Origin: JADCRZ01 sp031399065
GTDB taxonomy: Bacteria; Bacteroidota; Bacteroidia; Chitinophagales; Chitinophagaceae
Length of the DNA: 64,000 nucleotides
Assembly: GCA_031399065.1 (NCBI GenBank)
Contig: JANNOM010000070.1
Location: forward strand, 1-64,000
Direction: 5' to 3'
In this document: positions 1 to 8,979 of the stretch, piece after piece
How positions within the stretch are numbered: the first letter of the stretch is position 1
Layout of the letters: every line of letters begins with the position of its first letter
Notes under the pieces: generated by a model
Told to the model about the DNA's origin: nothing
The model's database searches: none
The model's input: only the letters and a program-made list of their open reading frames with translations
Translations under genes and position numbers: made by a program

Positions 1-1959
1 GATGTAGGCAAAGCGATGGGGTTATCGGTCGATACCATCAACCGGATCTCCGGCTCCATCTGGGAATTTACCGATGAATGGTTTGAAGGCAAGCGTATGA
101 CAGAGCAGGGTTTCGATCCGAACGATCCGTTCCTGCTCAAAGTACTGGAGCTTACCCGCCAGTTTATGGGCTTTCCTCGGCAACTGGGCCAGCATACGGG
201 AGGCTTTGTGATTACACAAGGTAAACTCTCCGATCTCTGCCCGGTAATGAATGCGCGTATGGCAGACCGTACCAATATAGAATGGAACAAAGACGATATT
301 GATGCGCTGGGCTTTCTGAAGATAGATGTACTGGCCCTCGGCATGCTCACGTGCATCCGTAAGGCCTTTGACTTAGGCAAGTTGCATTACGGTCAGGACT
401 GGACGCTGGCAAATATTCCGCAGGACGATCCGGTAGTATATGACATGATCAGCCGTGCCGACACCATCGGTGTATTCCAGATCGAAAGCCGCGCCCAGCA
501 ATCTATGTTACCCCGCCTGCGGCCCCGCTGCTTTTATGACCTGGTGATCGAAGTAGCCATTGTGCGGCCCGGCCCCATTCAGGGCGATATGGTGCATCCG
601 TATTTGCGGCGGCGCAACGGAGAAGAGCCGGTGGAGTATCCCTCCGCCGCACTCGAAGCCATTTTAGGAAGAACATTAGGCGTACCTCTTTTCCAGGAAC
701 AGGCCATGAAGATCGCTATCGTAGCGGGCGGCTTTACGCCTACCGAAGCCGATGAACTGCGCCGCAGCATGGCTACCTTCAAGGTGCATGGGATGGTAAC
801 CCGGTTTCAACAAAAGCTGACGGAAGGAATGATTAAAAACGGCTATACCCCCGAATTCGCCGAGCGTATTTTCAGGCAACTGGAAGGGTTCGGCAGTTAC
901 GGATTCCCGGAAAGTCATGCCGCCAGTTTTGCCCTGCTCGTTTATGTATCTTCCTGGATCAAATGTTATTACCCCGATGTATTTGCCGCGGCCTTGTTAA
1001 ACAGTATGCCCATGGGCTTTTATCAGCCTGCCCAAATTGTGATCGATGCCCGTCAGCACGACGTACCGGTGAGGCCGGTGGATATCAACCATTCGCATTG
1101 GGATAACCGGTTGGAAGAAAAGGCGGGCATGTACTACGCGCTTCGCTTAGGCTTCCGGCAGGTGAAAGGCCTGCGGGAAGAAGACGTGCAGGTACTGATA
1201 GCCGGTAGAATAAATAGCTATGGTACCATACAGGAGCTGCGGGACAGCGGTTTGTCCGAAGCGGCTCTGGAAAAGCTGGCAGACGCCGATGCCTTCCGCT
1301 CCATCGGCCTCGATCGCCGCCAGGCCCTCTGGGAAGTGTCCACGAAAGATCAGCCCGTAGCCCTGTTTGCCGGCCAGCCTTCCAAAGACATTACCGAAGA
1401 AGCCATCCACCTTCCGCTGATGGCGACTTCCGAACACGTAGTGCATGACTATGCAGCCACGGCACTATCGCTCAAAGCCCACCCCGTGAGTTTCGTCAGG
1501 GAGAAGCTGCACCAACTGCATATTTTTCCAACCGGCCTGCTTGCTAAATGCATCAACGGACAGCCGGTGAAAGTGGCGGGGCTCGTTCTGGTGCGGCAAC
1601 GCCCGGGAACTGCCGGGGGCATCTGCTTCATGACCATCGAAGATGAAACGGGCGTAGCCAACCTGGTCATCTTTGAAAAGCTATTCGATACCTTTCGTAA
1701 AGAAATACTGCAGTCAAAACTGATCATGGTAGAAGGCTATCTCCAGCGCGAAGGGGAAGTGATCCATGTGATCGTAAGCCGGTGTTATAATTTCTCGAAG
1801 TTGCTGCGCCAGCTCACCCCTACCCATAACGAAGACCTGCCCTTGCTGACGCTGGCACGTCCTGATGAAAAAACCATTCCATCCGGACTTAATAAGCAAT
1901 CTAAGCCACGCGAACCTGCCCAGGAAACGCTGTTTCCGGGAGCGCGGAATTTTCGGTAG
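1..1959 (+). CDS. dnaE2: Error-prone DNA polymerase III alpha subunit, DnaE2/ImuC type (5' partial)
   Basis: This is the C-terminal part of a C-family replicative-type polymerase used for translesion synthesis in SOS mutagenesis. The reading frame is open to the first base (codons for DVGKA precede the first ATG at 16), so the N-terminal PHP domain and the first catalytic aspartates lie outside the window. Visible parts are the QHTGGFVIT segment, the KIDVLALGM strand that carries the third catalytic Asp, the VAIVRPGPIQGDMVHPY finger region, the FQEQ motif, a helix-hairpin-helix region and an OB fold near codons 515-600 that starts VKVAGLVLVRQRPG. The FPRQLGQH variant and the short tail after the OB fold fit DnaE2/ImuC better than DnaE1. 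The family is usually encoded downstream of imuA and imuB, which would lie before position 1. It is convergent with the next gene. Confidence 0.9.
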   Translation, partial: DVGKAMGLSVDTINRISGSIWEFTDEWFEGKRMTEQGFDPNDPFLLKVLELTRQFMGFPRQLGQHTGGFVITQGKLSDLCPVMNARMADRTNIEWNKDDIDALGFLKIDVLALGMLTCIRKAFDLGKLHYGQDWTLANIPQDDPVVYDMISRADTIGVFQIESRAQQSMLPRLRPRCFYDLVIEVAIVRPGPIQGDMVHPYLRRRNGEEPVEYPSAALEAILGRTLGVPLFQEQAMKIAIVAGGFTPTEADELRRSMATFKVHGMVTRFQQKLTEGMIKNGYTPEFAERIFRQLEGFGSYGFPESHAASFALLVYVSSWIKCYYPDVFAAALLNSMPMGFYQPAQIVIDARQHDVPVRPVDINHSHWDNRLEEKAGMYYALRLGFRQVKGLREEDVQVLIAGRINSYGTIQELRDSGLSEAALEKLADADAFRSIGLDRRQALWEVSTKDQPVALFAGQPSKDITEEAIHLPLMATSEHVVHDYAATALSLKAHPVSFVREKLHQLHIFPTGLLAKCINGQPVKVAGLVLVRQRPGTAGGICFMTIEDETGVANLVIFEKLFDTFRKEILQSKLIMVEGYLQREGEVIHVIVSRCYNFSKLLRQLTPTHNEDLPLLTLARPDEKTIPSGLNKQSKPREPAQETLFPGARNFR

Positions 1960-2105
1960 AAAATCGTAAAATCGTCGCTTTCCATCAAAAAAACTGAGTT
2001 TAACACATGCCGATAGACTATAATTTCGGCGCGGGGAAATTCATCTCCATCGGATGCGGCCAAATTATCTATATACGTGCAAAGTTTGTTACCAGCAAAA
2101 AACGA

Positions 2106-2930
2106 TCAGTAAAGTTTTGCAATAGTAATTTTTAATAATTGGCTCAGTATGGCATCGGCTCTGCCGGCTACTTCAATCACTTCGCCGATATTAATCGGCT
2201 TCAGGTTATCGGGATCGCATTCGTCGGTAATTACACTGATGGCAGCGCAGGGCAACCCGATATGATTTGCCACAATCACTTCCGGAACCGTGCTCATCCC
2301 TACCATATCGGCACCAATTGATCGGAGATGCCGGTATTCGGCCCTGGTTTCCAGATTAGGCCCCATAACGGTAACGTACACCCCTTCTTTTAATGAAATA
2401 GCGTGTTCCTTCGCCGTTTCGATCAATAACTGATTAAGGCGCGTGTTATAAGGCTGGCTCATGTCCACAAAGCGGTTGCCGAATGCAGGATCATTAAGCC
2501 CCCTCAACGGGTTTTCAGGTAGCAGATTGATATGATCGTCCAGCAGCACCAGATCGGCTTTTTTATAGCCGGGATTGATACCGCCAGCCGCGTTACTAAG
2601 GAATAAGTATTGAACACCCAGTAGTTTCAACACGCGCACCGGGAAAGTAATTTCCTGCATGCTGTAGCCTTCATAATAATGAAAACGCCCCTGCATGGCA
2701 ATCACTTTTTGACCGTCCACTTTGCCTAGTACCAGCTGGCCCTTATGAAACTCAACCGTGGCAACGGGGAAATAAGGGATTTCATGATAAGGAATGGTGG
2801 CTTCTATTTCCATTTGACTGATAAAAGATCCAAGGCCGGTGCCCAGTACGATCCCTACCGATGCTCCCTCAAACCCCTTGTGCCGCAGGAATTCCGTAGA
2901 AACGCTTAGTTTTTCCAGTAAATCAATCAT
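2106..2930 (-). CDS. Purine nucleoside phosphorylase, trimeric PNP/MTAP family
   Basis: A 274-aa protein of the trimeric PNP/MTAP family, which splits purine nucleosides with phosphate into base and sugar-1-phosphate. Visible motifs are GTGLGSF near residue 31 (phosphate loop), MQGRFHYYEGY at 79-89, SNAAGGIN at 112-119 and NLETRAEYR with Glu194. Two positions differ from ordinary inosine/guanosine PNPs. The residue aligned with human Asn243 is Asp236 (in ITDECD), and the residue aligned with human His257, which contacts the ribose 5'-OH, is Ile248. MTA phosphorylases have Asp and a hydrophobic residue at these places. The gene lies head to head with the arsenosugar-type operon, so cleavage of a 5'-arsenical adenosine is an attractive inference. 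Ordinary purine salvage is the alternative. Confidence 0.85.
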   Translation of the reverse strand: MIDLLEKLSVSTEFLRHKGFEGASVGIVLGTGLGSFISQMEIEATIPYHEIPYFPVATVEFHKGQLVLGKVDGQKVIAMQGRFHYYEGYSMQEITFPVRVLKLLGVQYLFLSNAAGGINPGYKKADLVLLDDHINLLPENPLRGLNDPAFGNRFVDMSQPYNTRLNQLLIETAKEHAISLKEGVYVTVMGPNLETRAEYRHLRSIGADMVGMSTVPEVIVANHIGLPCAAISVITDECDPDNLKPINIGEVIEVAGRADAILSQLLKITIAKLY

Positions 2931-2990
2931 TATAACATAATTTGCGAGGCTTTCTGAAACTAATAATGCCGGTTAAACGTATTTAAATCT

Positions 2991-3779
2991 ATGAAAAAAA
3001 TGTTAGTCCCAGCATTTTTCATTTTATACAGCATGCTGGTTCCTTTACAGGGTAACAGTAACGAAAAAGAGTTTTTTGTGGATGTAAATGTAATAGAAGT
3101 CTCCCAGGAACTATTGCTGGCGGCAAAAACCAGGGAACCGACTGATTCGTTAATAACTATTCTGGAAGGAATCAGCCCGGCCGACCTGGAAAACCAACTC
3201 GTATCCGATGATCAAAAAAAAGCCTTCTGGATTAATATATACAACGCCGCCACTCAGATAAGTCTTTCTAAAAATAAGGATCAGTACAAAAAACGCAGCA
3301 GCTTTTTTGGTAGTAAGCAAATCGTTATTGCCGGGAAAAAACTGAGCCTTGACGATATAGAACACGGTATGCTCCGGCATTCCAAGGTTAAATGGAGTCT
3401 TGGCTATATCAATAAACTGTTTCCCTCCGCTTTCGAAAAGAAAAATCGTGTGGCTAAACCCGATTACCGTATCCACTTTTCTTTAAACTGTGGCGCAAAG
3501 AGTTGTCCGCCCATTGCTTTTTATAAACCGGAACAATTGGATAAGCAACTGGACATGGCAACGAAGGTGTACCTGAAAGATGAATCAACATATATGGAAG
3601 CGGAAAACAAAGTATATGTACCTGCACTAATGGGTTGGTTCAGGCGGGATTTCGGGGGCAAGAAAAATATCAAAGTGCTGCTCGCCAAGCTCGATATTAT
3701 TCCTGCCGGTGCAAACCCTTCAGTCAGGTTTAAGAAGTACGACTGGAATTTATACCTGGAAAATTATAAAAATGAATAA
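2991..3779 (+). CDS. DUF547 domain protein, exported, first gene of the arsenosugar-type operon
   Basis: A 262-aa protein with an N-terminal signal segment (MKKMLVPAFFILYSMLVPL) and a DUF547 domain, recognised from FWINIYNAATQ near residue 80, DDIEHGMLR near 121 and the cysteine-containing HFSLNCGAKSCPPIAF near 163. DUF547 has no established activity. Its His/Cys-rich core suggests a cysteine-type or metal-binding site in the periplasm. Only 2 bp separate it from the AhpD-like gene, so the two are surely cotranscribed with arsS downstream. A role in arsenic handling rests on context only. Confidence 0.8.
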   Translation: MKKMLVPAFFILYSMLVPLQGNSNEKEFFVDVNVIEVSQELLLAAKTREPTDSLITILEGISPADLENQLVSDDQKKAFWINIYNAATQISLSKNKDQYKKRSSFFGSKQIVIAGKKLSLDDIEHGMLRHSKVKWSLGYINKLFPSAFEKKNRVAKPDYRIHFSLNCGAKSCPPIAFYKPEQLDKQLDMATKVYLKDESTYMEAENKVYVPALMGWFRRDFGGKKNIKVLLAKLDIIPAGANPSVRFKKYDWNLYLENYKNE

Positions 3780-3781
3780 TC

Positions 3782-4117
3782 ATGGATAACCATTATTACA
3801 ATGCAGCAGATCTTGCAAAATTTGGATCCGTCAGCGACTTTCAAAAAGAAATGGGTGATAAGTTTTTTGGTTGGTACACGGAGGTTTTCAAAGACAGTAA
3901 CCTGTCTGCCCGGGAAAAATCACTGATTGCACTGGCAGTTGCCCATGCTGTACAATGTCCTTATTGCATAGATGCATACAGCAGCGATGCATTTGAAAAG
4001 GGATGGAGCGAAAGTCAGATGATGGAAGCCGTGCATGTTGCAGCCGCCATTAAAGGTGGTGCCGCATTGGTGCATGGTGTCCAGATGATGAATAAGGTAA
4101 AGGAAGTGGCGATGTAA
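3782..4117 (+). CDS. AhpD/carboxymuconolactone-decarboxylase-like protein, arsenosugar-associated type
   Basis: A small (111-aa) all-helical AhpD-fold protein. The redox motif is CPYC at residues 59-62 with the upstream AVAHAVQ helix, as in alkylhydroperoxidase AhpD. A close subfamily is regularly annotated as the peroxidase-like protein of arsenosugar clusters. The gene sits 2 bp after the DUF547 gene and 24 bp before arsS, which fits that subfamily. It could act as a thiol-disulfide partner that keeps arsenic in the trivalent state, but that is inference. No signal peptide is present, so it acts in the cytoplasm. Confidence 0.85.
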   Translation: MDNHYYNAADLAKFGSVSDFQKEMGDKFFGWYTEVFKDSNLSAREKSLIALAVAHAVQCPYCIDAYSSDAFEKGWSESQMMEAVHVAAAIKGGAALVHGVQMMNKVKEVAM

Positions 4118-4140
4118 ATCGATTATAAGAAAACTTATCA

Positions 4141-5196
4141 ATGAAATCACTGAAAGCACAGGGTCATTTTTTAGCAGATACCAGTCACCAGGTGGAAGTA
4201 TTGGAGCACGGGAACAAAGAATCGGAGTACCGGCTCATTCCCTTCCAGCAAAAAATGGAAGGTATCGGCATGTATCCATTGCGGCCAACCGCTATTGAGA
4301 TATTCCAGGTGAATGTCGGCAAAATGTGTAACCAGGTTTGCAGGCATTGCCATGTGGATGCCGGGCCCGACCGGAAAGAAATCATGACAAGGGAAACCAT
4401 GCAGCTATGCCTGGATGTATTGCAGCACAGCTCAATAAAAACGGTAGACCTGACCGGTGGCGCACCTGAAATGAATCCTGATTTCAGATGGTTTGTAGAG
4501 GAAATAAAAAAACGGGGCAAGCACATTATTGTGCGTTGTAACCTTACCATCATACTGGCCAATAAAAAATACCACGACCTGCCGGAATTTTACAAAAAAC
4601 ATTCCATAGAAATCGCGTCGTCTCTTCCATTTTACACGGCCGACAGAACCGACAGGCAGCGCGGCGACGGCGTTTTTGAAGATTCTGTAAAAGCGTTGCA
4701 GATGCTGAATGCCGTCGGTTACGGACAGGAAGGAACGGGTCTTATTTTAAACCTGGTGTACAACCCGGCGGGTGCATTTTTGCCGCCTTCGCAGGTGGCA
4801 CTGGAGAAGGAATATAAGGAGGCCTTGAGCAAGCAGTTCGGTATAGTATTCAATAACCTGTTTGCCATTACCAATATGCCCATCAGCCGTTATCTCGATT
4901 ACCTTCTCCAAAGCGGCAACTATGAAAAATATATGGAAAAGCTAACGGCTGCCTTTAACCCGGACGCGGCGAGAGGGGTAATGTGCCGCAATACCATTTC
5001 TATCGGGTGGGATGGTTATTTGTACGATTGTGATTTTAACCAGATGCTCGATATGAAAATAAATGCCGGCAATGCCCGGCACCTGTCGTCTTTCGATATA
5101 GCGGCACTCAATAACCGCAGCATCATTGTTAACCAGCACTGTTATGGCTGTACGGCCGGCGCAGGATCCAGTTGCGGCGGCACGGTTGCGGAATAA
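4141..5196 (+). CDS. arsS: Radical SAM arsenosugar biosynthesis enzyme ArsS
   Basis: A 351-aa radical SAM protein. Cys63, Cys67 and Cys70 (CNQVCRHC) form the CxxxCxxC site for the 4Fe-4S cluster, followed by VDLTGGAPEMNP, the SAM-binding glycine strand. The C-terminal region is Cys-rich: MCRNTIS, YDCDFNQML, then CYGCTAGAGSSCGG at the end. In related proteins the last cysteine of SSCGG (Cys345 here) may be selenocysteine; here it is an ordinary TGC codon. ArsS family enzymes join the 5'-deoxyadenosyl group of SAM to dimethylated arsenic, giving the adenosine-type precursor of arsenosugars. Start ATG 4141 gives the full family length. It is followed after 13 bp by a cluster glycosyltransferase. 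Confidence 0.93.
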   Translation: MKSLKAQGHFLADTSHQVEVLEHGNKESEYRLIPFQQKMEGIGMYPLRPTAIEIFQVNVGKMCNQVCRHCHVDAGPDRKEIMTRETMQLCLDVLQHSSIKTVDLTGGAPEMNPDFRWFVEEIKKRGKHIIVRCNLTIILANKKYHDLPEFYKKHSIEIASSLPFYTADRTDRQRGDGVFEDSVKALQMLNAVGYGQEGTGLILNLVYNPAGAFLPPSQVALEKEYKEALSKQFGIVFNNLFAITNMPISRYLDYLLQSGNYEKYMEKLTAAFNPDAARGVMCRNTISIGWDGYLYDCDFNQMLDMKINAGNARHLSSFDIAALNNRSIIVNQHCYGCTAGAGSSCGGTVAE

Positions 5197-5208
5197 ATAA
5201 TCATACTG

Positions 5209-5805
5209 ATGAAGGAGGCAAATCCGGCCATTATTATTTTCGTTCGTCACCCGGAACTGGGTAAAGTAAAAACCAGGCTTGCCGCCAGTATGGGCGATGA
5301 AAACGCGCTGGCAGTATATAAATTTCTTTTGGCACATACTTACGCACTGGTACAGCACCGGAATATTCCGGTGTTTGTATTTTATGCGGAAGATATTGTA
5401 GAAGGCGATTTGTGGAGCTGTCGTCAGATGATAAAAAGGGTTCAGAAGGGCAACGATCTGGGCGAACGAATGACCGATGCGCTCCGAGAAGTTTTTGCTG
5501 CAGGCTGTGAAAAAGCGGTCATCATTGGCAGCGACTGCTATGAATTAACGGACGCTATTATAGACGATGCATTTGCATTGCTTGAAAAAAACGATATCGT
5601 GGTGGGTCCTGCCAAAGACGGCGGCTATTATTTGCTGGGCATGAATGCGCCTTTTAAAGATTTGTTCAGCAATATGGAATGGAGTGTCGCTACCGTATTT
5701 GACAGAACAATGCAGCGAGCCAGAGAAGCGCGATACAGGGTGGATGTGCTGCCGGTATTAAGCGATGTGGATACAGAGGAAGATATCAACTTTTCGTATC
5801 GATAA
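5209..5805 (+). CDS. TIGR04282-type (DUF2064) glycosyltransferase of arsenosugar clusters
   Basis: A 198-aa protein with a nucleotidyl/glycosyl-transferase fold of the DUF2064 (CofC-like) type. Recognisable parts are RHPELGKVKTRLA at residues 13-25, which resembles the nucleotide-binding start of these folds, IIGSDCYEL near 104 (acidic metal/nucleotide region) and VVGPAKDGGYYLLG near 127-140. This subfamily occurs almost only beside ArsS and a second GT-2-type protein; both partners are in this window. The expected role is attachment or priming of the sugar part, but biochemical proof for the subfamily is thin. Spacing of 13 bp from arsS supports one operon. Confidence 0.85.
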   Translation: MKEANPAIIIFVRHPELGKVKTRLAASMGDENALAVYKFLLAHTYALVQHRNIPVFVFYAEDIVEGDLWSCRQMIKRVQKGNDLGERMTDALREVFAAGCEKAVIIGSDCYELTDAIIDDAFALLEKNDIVVGPAKDGGYYLLGMNAPFKDLFSNMEWSVATVFDRTMQRAREARYRVDVLPVLSDVDTEEDINFSYR

Positions 5806-5884
5806 GTTAGTACAAAAGAAATGATATGGCCGGGGGCTGCCAGGTTTAAACAAGGGACGCCATCCGTTATTAAAAATCAAACAT

Positions 5885-7057
5885 TTGTTTTATAATTTCA
5901 TTAAAATATGGGGCAGGCTGGGACTTTTTTTCTTTTTCCGGAAAATAAGTTTTAACGACCGCACTGTTTTAAAAAGGAACGGCCCCTTACTGCTGGCTTG
6001 TAATCATCCCAACTCGTTTCTGGATGCGATTATAATAGGCAGCCATTTTAAGCAGCCGGTTCATTTTTTAGCGAGAGGAGATGTTTTCCGTAACCCCCTT
6101 ATCAGGAAAATATTGTCGGCCCTCAAAATGATTCCCATCTATCGCCTCGGCGAAGGCAGGGAACACCTGGCATTAAACGATGCGACCTTCGAACAATGTG
6201 GCGATATCCTTGGCAATGGCGGCATCGTTTTAATATTCGCAGAAGGATTGTGTGTGAATCAGTGGGCATTGCGCCGCTTAAAAAAGGGGGCGGCAAGAAT
6301 TGCCTGGACTGCTTTTAACGATCCTGGTATCCGGCAGCAGCTAAGTATAATACCAGTGGGTATCAATTATAACGGCTTTGGCCAACCCGGCAAACGGGTG
6401 ATTGTTCAATTTGAAAAAGCAATCGGTATTGACCATTTCCACGGCATTGAAGTTCAGAGCGACTTTATTCAGCATTTTAATGGACTGCTGCAGGTATCCT
6501 TACAAAATGCCTTGCTGCATGATAGTGATTCCGGTGGTGTCGTGCCTTTATTGATCAGCAATTGTACCCATGCAGATAATAAGCCGGACATCATAGCTGA
6601 TTTAAAAATACGCCAGCAGCGTGCGTTACACAACAATCTGTTAGCTGCTGCTCAAACGCTGATATCACCTGGCTTAATAGCAACGACCCGGCTGAACTTT
6701 CTACTCAATATGCTGGGTTATATTCTTTTGATGTTACCCGCAGTAACAGGATGGTTGCTGCATATCTTCCTGCTATACCCGCTGAATAAGCTGGTACGTA
6801 AAAAGACCAATGGAACGGTGTTTTATGATTCTGTTATGTTTGGCAGCATGTTGTTGTTGTATCCGGTCTATTGGATTTTTATAAACAGTTTCAGTCTTTT
6901 GGTATTCAGCAATATTTTACTAAAAGCGATCGTATGTATGGCACCTCTATTTGCCATCGTTTACCTCGTATGGATGGATTGTGCCGAAAGAACCGGCAAT
7001 TACATACTCTTGTCGCCCGGGCAAAGAAAACTGCTTAAAGCGGTCCTTGCACGTTAA
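5885..7057 (+). CDS. PlsC-like 1-acylglycerol-3-phosphate acyltransferase (TTG start)
   Basis: A 390-aa membrane-associated acyltransferase. HPNSFLDA near residue 40 is the HX4D catalytic block, and GGIVLIFAEG near 113-122 corresponds to the acyl-acceptor EG block. Two hydrophobic segments near 275-300 and 315-360 form C-terminal membrane helices. The only workable start is TTG at 5885: no in-frame ATG follows until deep inside the domain, and an in-frame stop lies at 5822. The N-terminus MFYNFIKIWGRLGLF is typical of the Bacteroidota family. The gene is 80 bp after the DUF2064 gene on the same strand. It could acylate a glyceryl arsenosugar to give an arsenolipid, or be an ordinary phospholipid enzyme. 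Its stop overlaps the convergent VOC gene by 4 bp. Confidence 0.85.
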   Translation: MFYNFIKIWGRLGLFFFFRKISFNDRTVLKRNGPLLLACNHPNSFLDAIIIGSHFKQPVHFLARGDVFRNPLIRKILSALKMIPIYRLGEGREHLALNDATFEQCGDILGNGGIVLIFAEGLCVNQWALRRLKKGAARIAWTAFNDPGIRQQLSIIPVGINYNGFGQPGKRVIVQFEKAIGIDHFHGIEVQSDFIQHFNGLLQVSLQNALLHDSDSGGVVPLLISNCTHADNKPDIIADLKIRQQRALHNNLLAAAQTLISPGLIATTRLNFLLNMLGYILLMLPAVTGWLLHIFLLYPLNKLVRKKTNGTVFYDSVMFGSMLLLYPVYWIFINSFSLLVFSNILLKAIVCMAPLFAIVYLVWMDCAERTGNYILLSPGQRKLLKAVLAR

Positions 7058-8109
7058 CGTATCTTATTCAGGCCCAGCATACCGATCATCCAGTCAGAAA
7101 GCGGTTTGTCTGCATCTCTTTTCTTAAGATCGAGGTACCAGCCCAGTTTTTTTAAAATAGGAACTTTATGTGTTTCAACCAATTCTATTAATGTTCCGTC
7201 CGGATCCTCCACATAACAAAACCGGCCGGCCGCGCTTCCCATAGAAAAAGAATTCTGACTGTCTATGGTAAACGGATAACCGCTGCCGCCAAATCTTGCT
7301 TTCAGTGCATCCATCTGTAATACGTCGAAACAAAGATGAATAAACCCACAGTCGCCCCAATACCTGTCATCAAAAATCTTCCGGGGTATGCTATCCTTTA
7401 TTTCCACCAGTTCTATCTGCACATCTCCGAGCAGTTTGCTGAAAGCTCCTTTGGCGGACAGTTTCTTTTTTAAAAGAACCCTGCCGAAAATGAGGCCGGG
7501 CTGCTGCCCATTCGGGCAATCCAGCAAGGGTGCCGTTCCCTTATAAATAACTTCATCGATACCCAGCAACTCTTTATAGAAGTGAATAGATTTTTCCAGG
7601 TTGCTCACCCCAATTACCGCACCTGCAACGCCCCCACAAATACTGCGATCTTTCCTGAACCATTCATCTCCCTCCACTATTTCAAAATGATTGCCCAGTT
7701 TATCGGTGAGCCAGAAATGCGGCCTGTCATCGGGGGCCGTAGTGACAGGAGTGACTATTACATTTTTATTTGCCGAGAAAAAAATATGGGCTTCTTTTAC
7801 ATTCCTCGCTTTAATCTTTAAAGCGAAGATGCCCAGGTCGCCCAGCCGGGGTTCGTAAAGAGGTTGCCGGGGTTCTCTCGAGGTAAACTGCCAGATTTCA
7901 AAACCACCGCCACCCGCCATGTTTAAAGATAAAATCGCGTGCCTGCTATGTTCCTGTTTACCCGTGTAGCGGGTCATCAGCGCAGCCACAGCCCTGTCTT
8001 CAAAAATAAGCGTACTCATTCCAAACAAGTCCTTATACAAAAACTTCGCCTCCGAGGCATCGGTAACCCCGATACCCGCCTGCTGAATGCCGGTGATATA
8101 TTGTGCCAT
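7054..8109 (-). CDS. Two-domain VOC (glyoxalase/dioxygenase fold) protein
   Basis: A 351-aa protein made of two vicinal-oxygen-chelate modules, residues about 5-150 and 160-318. The second module has the clearer metal ligands: GFIHLCF (His) and DGTLIELVE (Glu). In the first module the usual first-strand His is replaced (GIQQAGIGVTD) and only HFEIVEG is kept, so it may be structural. The last 35 residues are a basic tail. VOC enzymes include ring-cleaving dioxygenases, glyoxalases and the C-As lyase ArsI. The gene lies among arsenosugar-type genes, so a role on an organoarsenical is possible, but the trivalent-arsenic-binding cysteine pair of ArsI is not evident. Function unassigned. Confidence 0.8.
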   Translation of the reverse strand: MAQYITGIQQAGIGVTDASEAKFLYKDLFGMSTLIFEDRAVAALMTRYTGKQEHSRHAILSLNMAGGGGFEIWQFTSREPRQPLYEPRLGDLGIFALKIKARNVKEAHIFFSANKNVIVTPVTTAPDDRPHFWLTDKLGNHFEIVEGDEWFRKDRSICGGVAGAVIGVSNLEKSIHFYKELLGIDEVIYKGTAPLLDCPNGQQPGLIFGRVLLKKKLSAKGAFSKLLGDVQIELVEIKDSIPRKIFDDRYWGDCGFIHLCFDVLQMDALKARFGGSGYPFTIDSQNSFSMGSAAGRFCYVEDPDGTLIELVETHKVPILKKLGWYLDLKKRDADKPLSDWMIGMLGLNKIR

Positions 8110-8179
8110 TATGTTTGGAGTTACTTGTAATTAAAAATTACGAAAAAACAGGATACGCAGTTTGTAAGTTCATAGGCAC

Positions 8180-8869
8180 TTACCTGTAATGCAGCAGTTC
8201 CCTGTATTTTTTTACCATTGTATCCTGACTGGCACCGTTCTTATACATCTGAACAATTGTAAAATTGGCTTTTTGAACCCTAAGCCATGAATTGGTATCA
8301 TACTTACGTGCCGAAACCAATACCTTTCCTGCCAGGATCTTATACTTTGTCCCCTTTTTAACCCGTTCAATAATCTCATAATCTTCCATAATACGCATGG
8401 AAGGATTAAAACCACCTATTTTGTTGAACAATGCTTTTTCCACAAACAATGTCTGGTCGCCGCCATAACACATAAACAAATCAAACCTTGTAAAAAAAGC
8501 ATTTAGTTTCAGCACCCATTTATTACTGTCGAATTTCGTTTGATACCGGCCCGCTAAAAATCCTTCCCGCACACTTTTTTCGATATCCGAAACAAAACCT
8601 GGCGGTGGACACGTATCGGCATGAACAAAATACAGTATCTCTCCCATTGCGACAGAAGCACCATAATTCATTTGTGGTGACCTGCCTTTCTCCGGCGAAA
8701 TCACCACCCTGGCACCTGCCTGTTCCGCCATTGCAACAGTGCCGTCCGTGCTGCCTCCGTCGACCACGATGATCTCCTGCAACCTGTCGCCACCATTTTT
8801 TTTCAGGTACTGTACAAGTACGGCTATATTTTTCTCCTCCTCATGCGTTGGGATGATAATCGTAATCAT
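8180..8869 (-). CDS. GT-2 family glycosyltransferase, TIGR04283 type (arsenosugar cluster)
   Basis: A cytosolic 229-aa GT-A glycosyltransferase. From the chosen start the protein opens with MITIIIPTHEEEKNI, the standard GT-2 first strand. IIVVDGGSTDGT follows (nucleotide-binding Asp), then FVHADTCPPP, which carries the DxD-equivalent Asp, and NPSMRIMEDYEI, which carries the catalytic ED pair. An upstream in-frame ATG (8917) would add 16 residues that do not resemble the family, so 8869 is preferred. This subfamily co-occurs with ArsS and the DUF2064 protein at 5209-5805. The gene is transcribed toward the VOC gene 70 bp away and probably shares its transcript. Confidence 0.87.
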   Translation of the reverse strand: MITIIIPTHEEEKNIAVLVQYLKKNGGDRLQEIIVVDGGSTDGTVAMAEQAGARVVISPEKGRSPQMNYGASVAMGEILYFVHADTCPPPGFVSDIEKSVREGFLAGRYQTKFDSNKWVLKLNAFFTRFDLFMCYGGDQTLFVEKALFNKIGGFNPSMRIMEDYEIIERVKKGTKYKILAGKVLVSARKYDTNSWLRVQKANFTIVQMYKNGASQDTMVKKYRELLHYR

Positions 8870-8979
8870 TTGTAAAATTACCGGACAATCATGGAACGAA
8901 TGGCAAATATCAGGCATCTCAGCTTATTTTCAACCCTTACTCAACCGCAATGAAACAATACTTATTACGTATTTATACC

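Noticed and set aside
7054..8109. ArsI C-As lyase call for the VOC protein
   Set aside because: The arsenic-binding cysteine pair of ArsI is not evident and the two-domain length differs.
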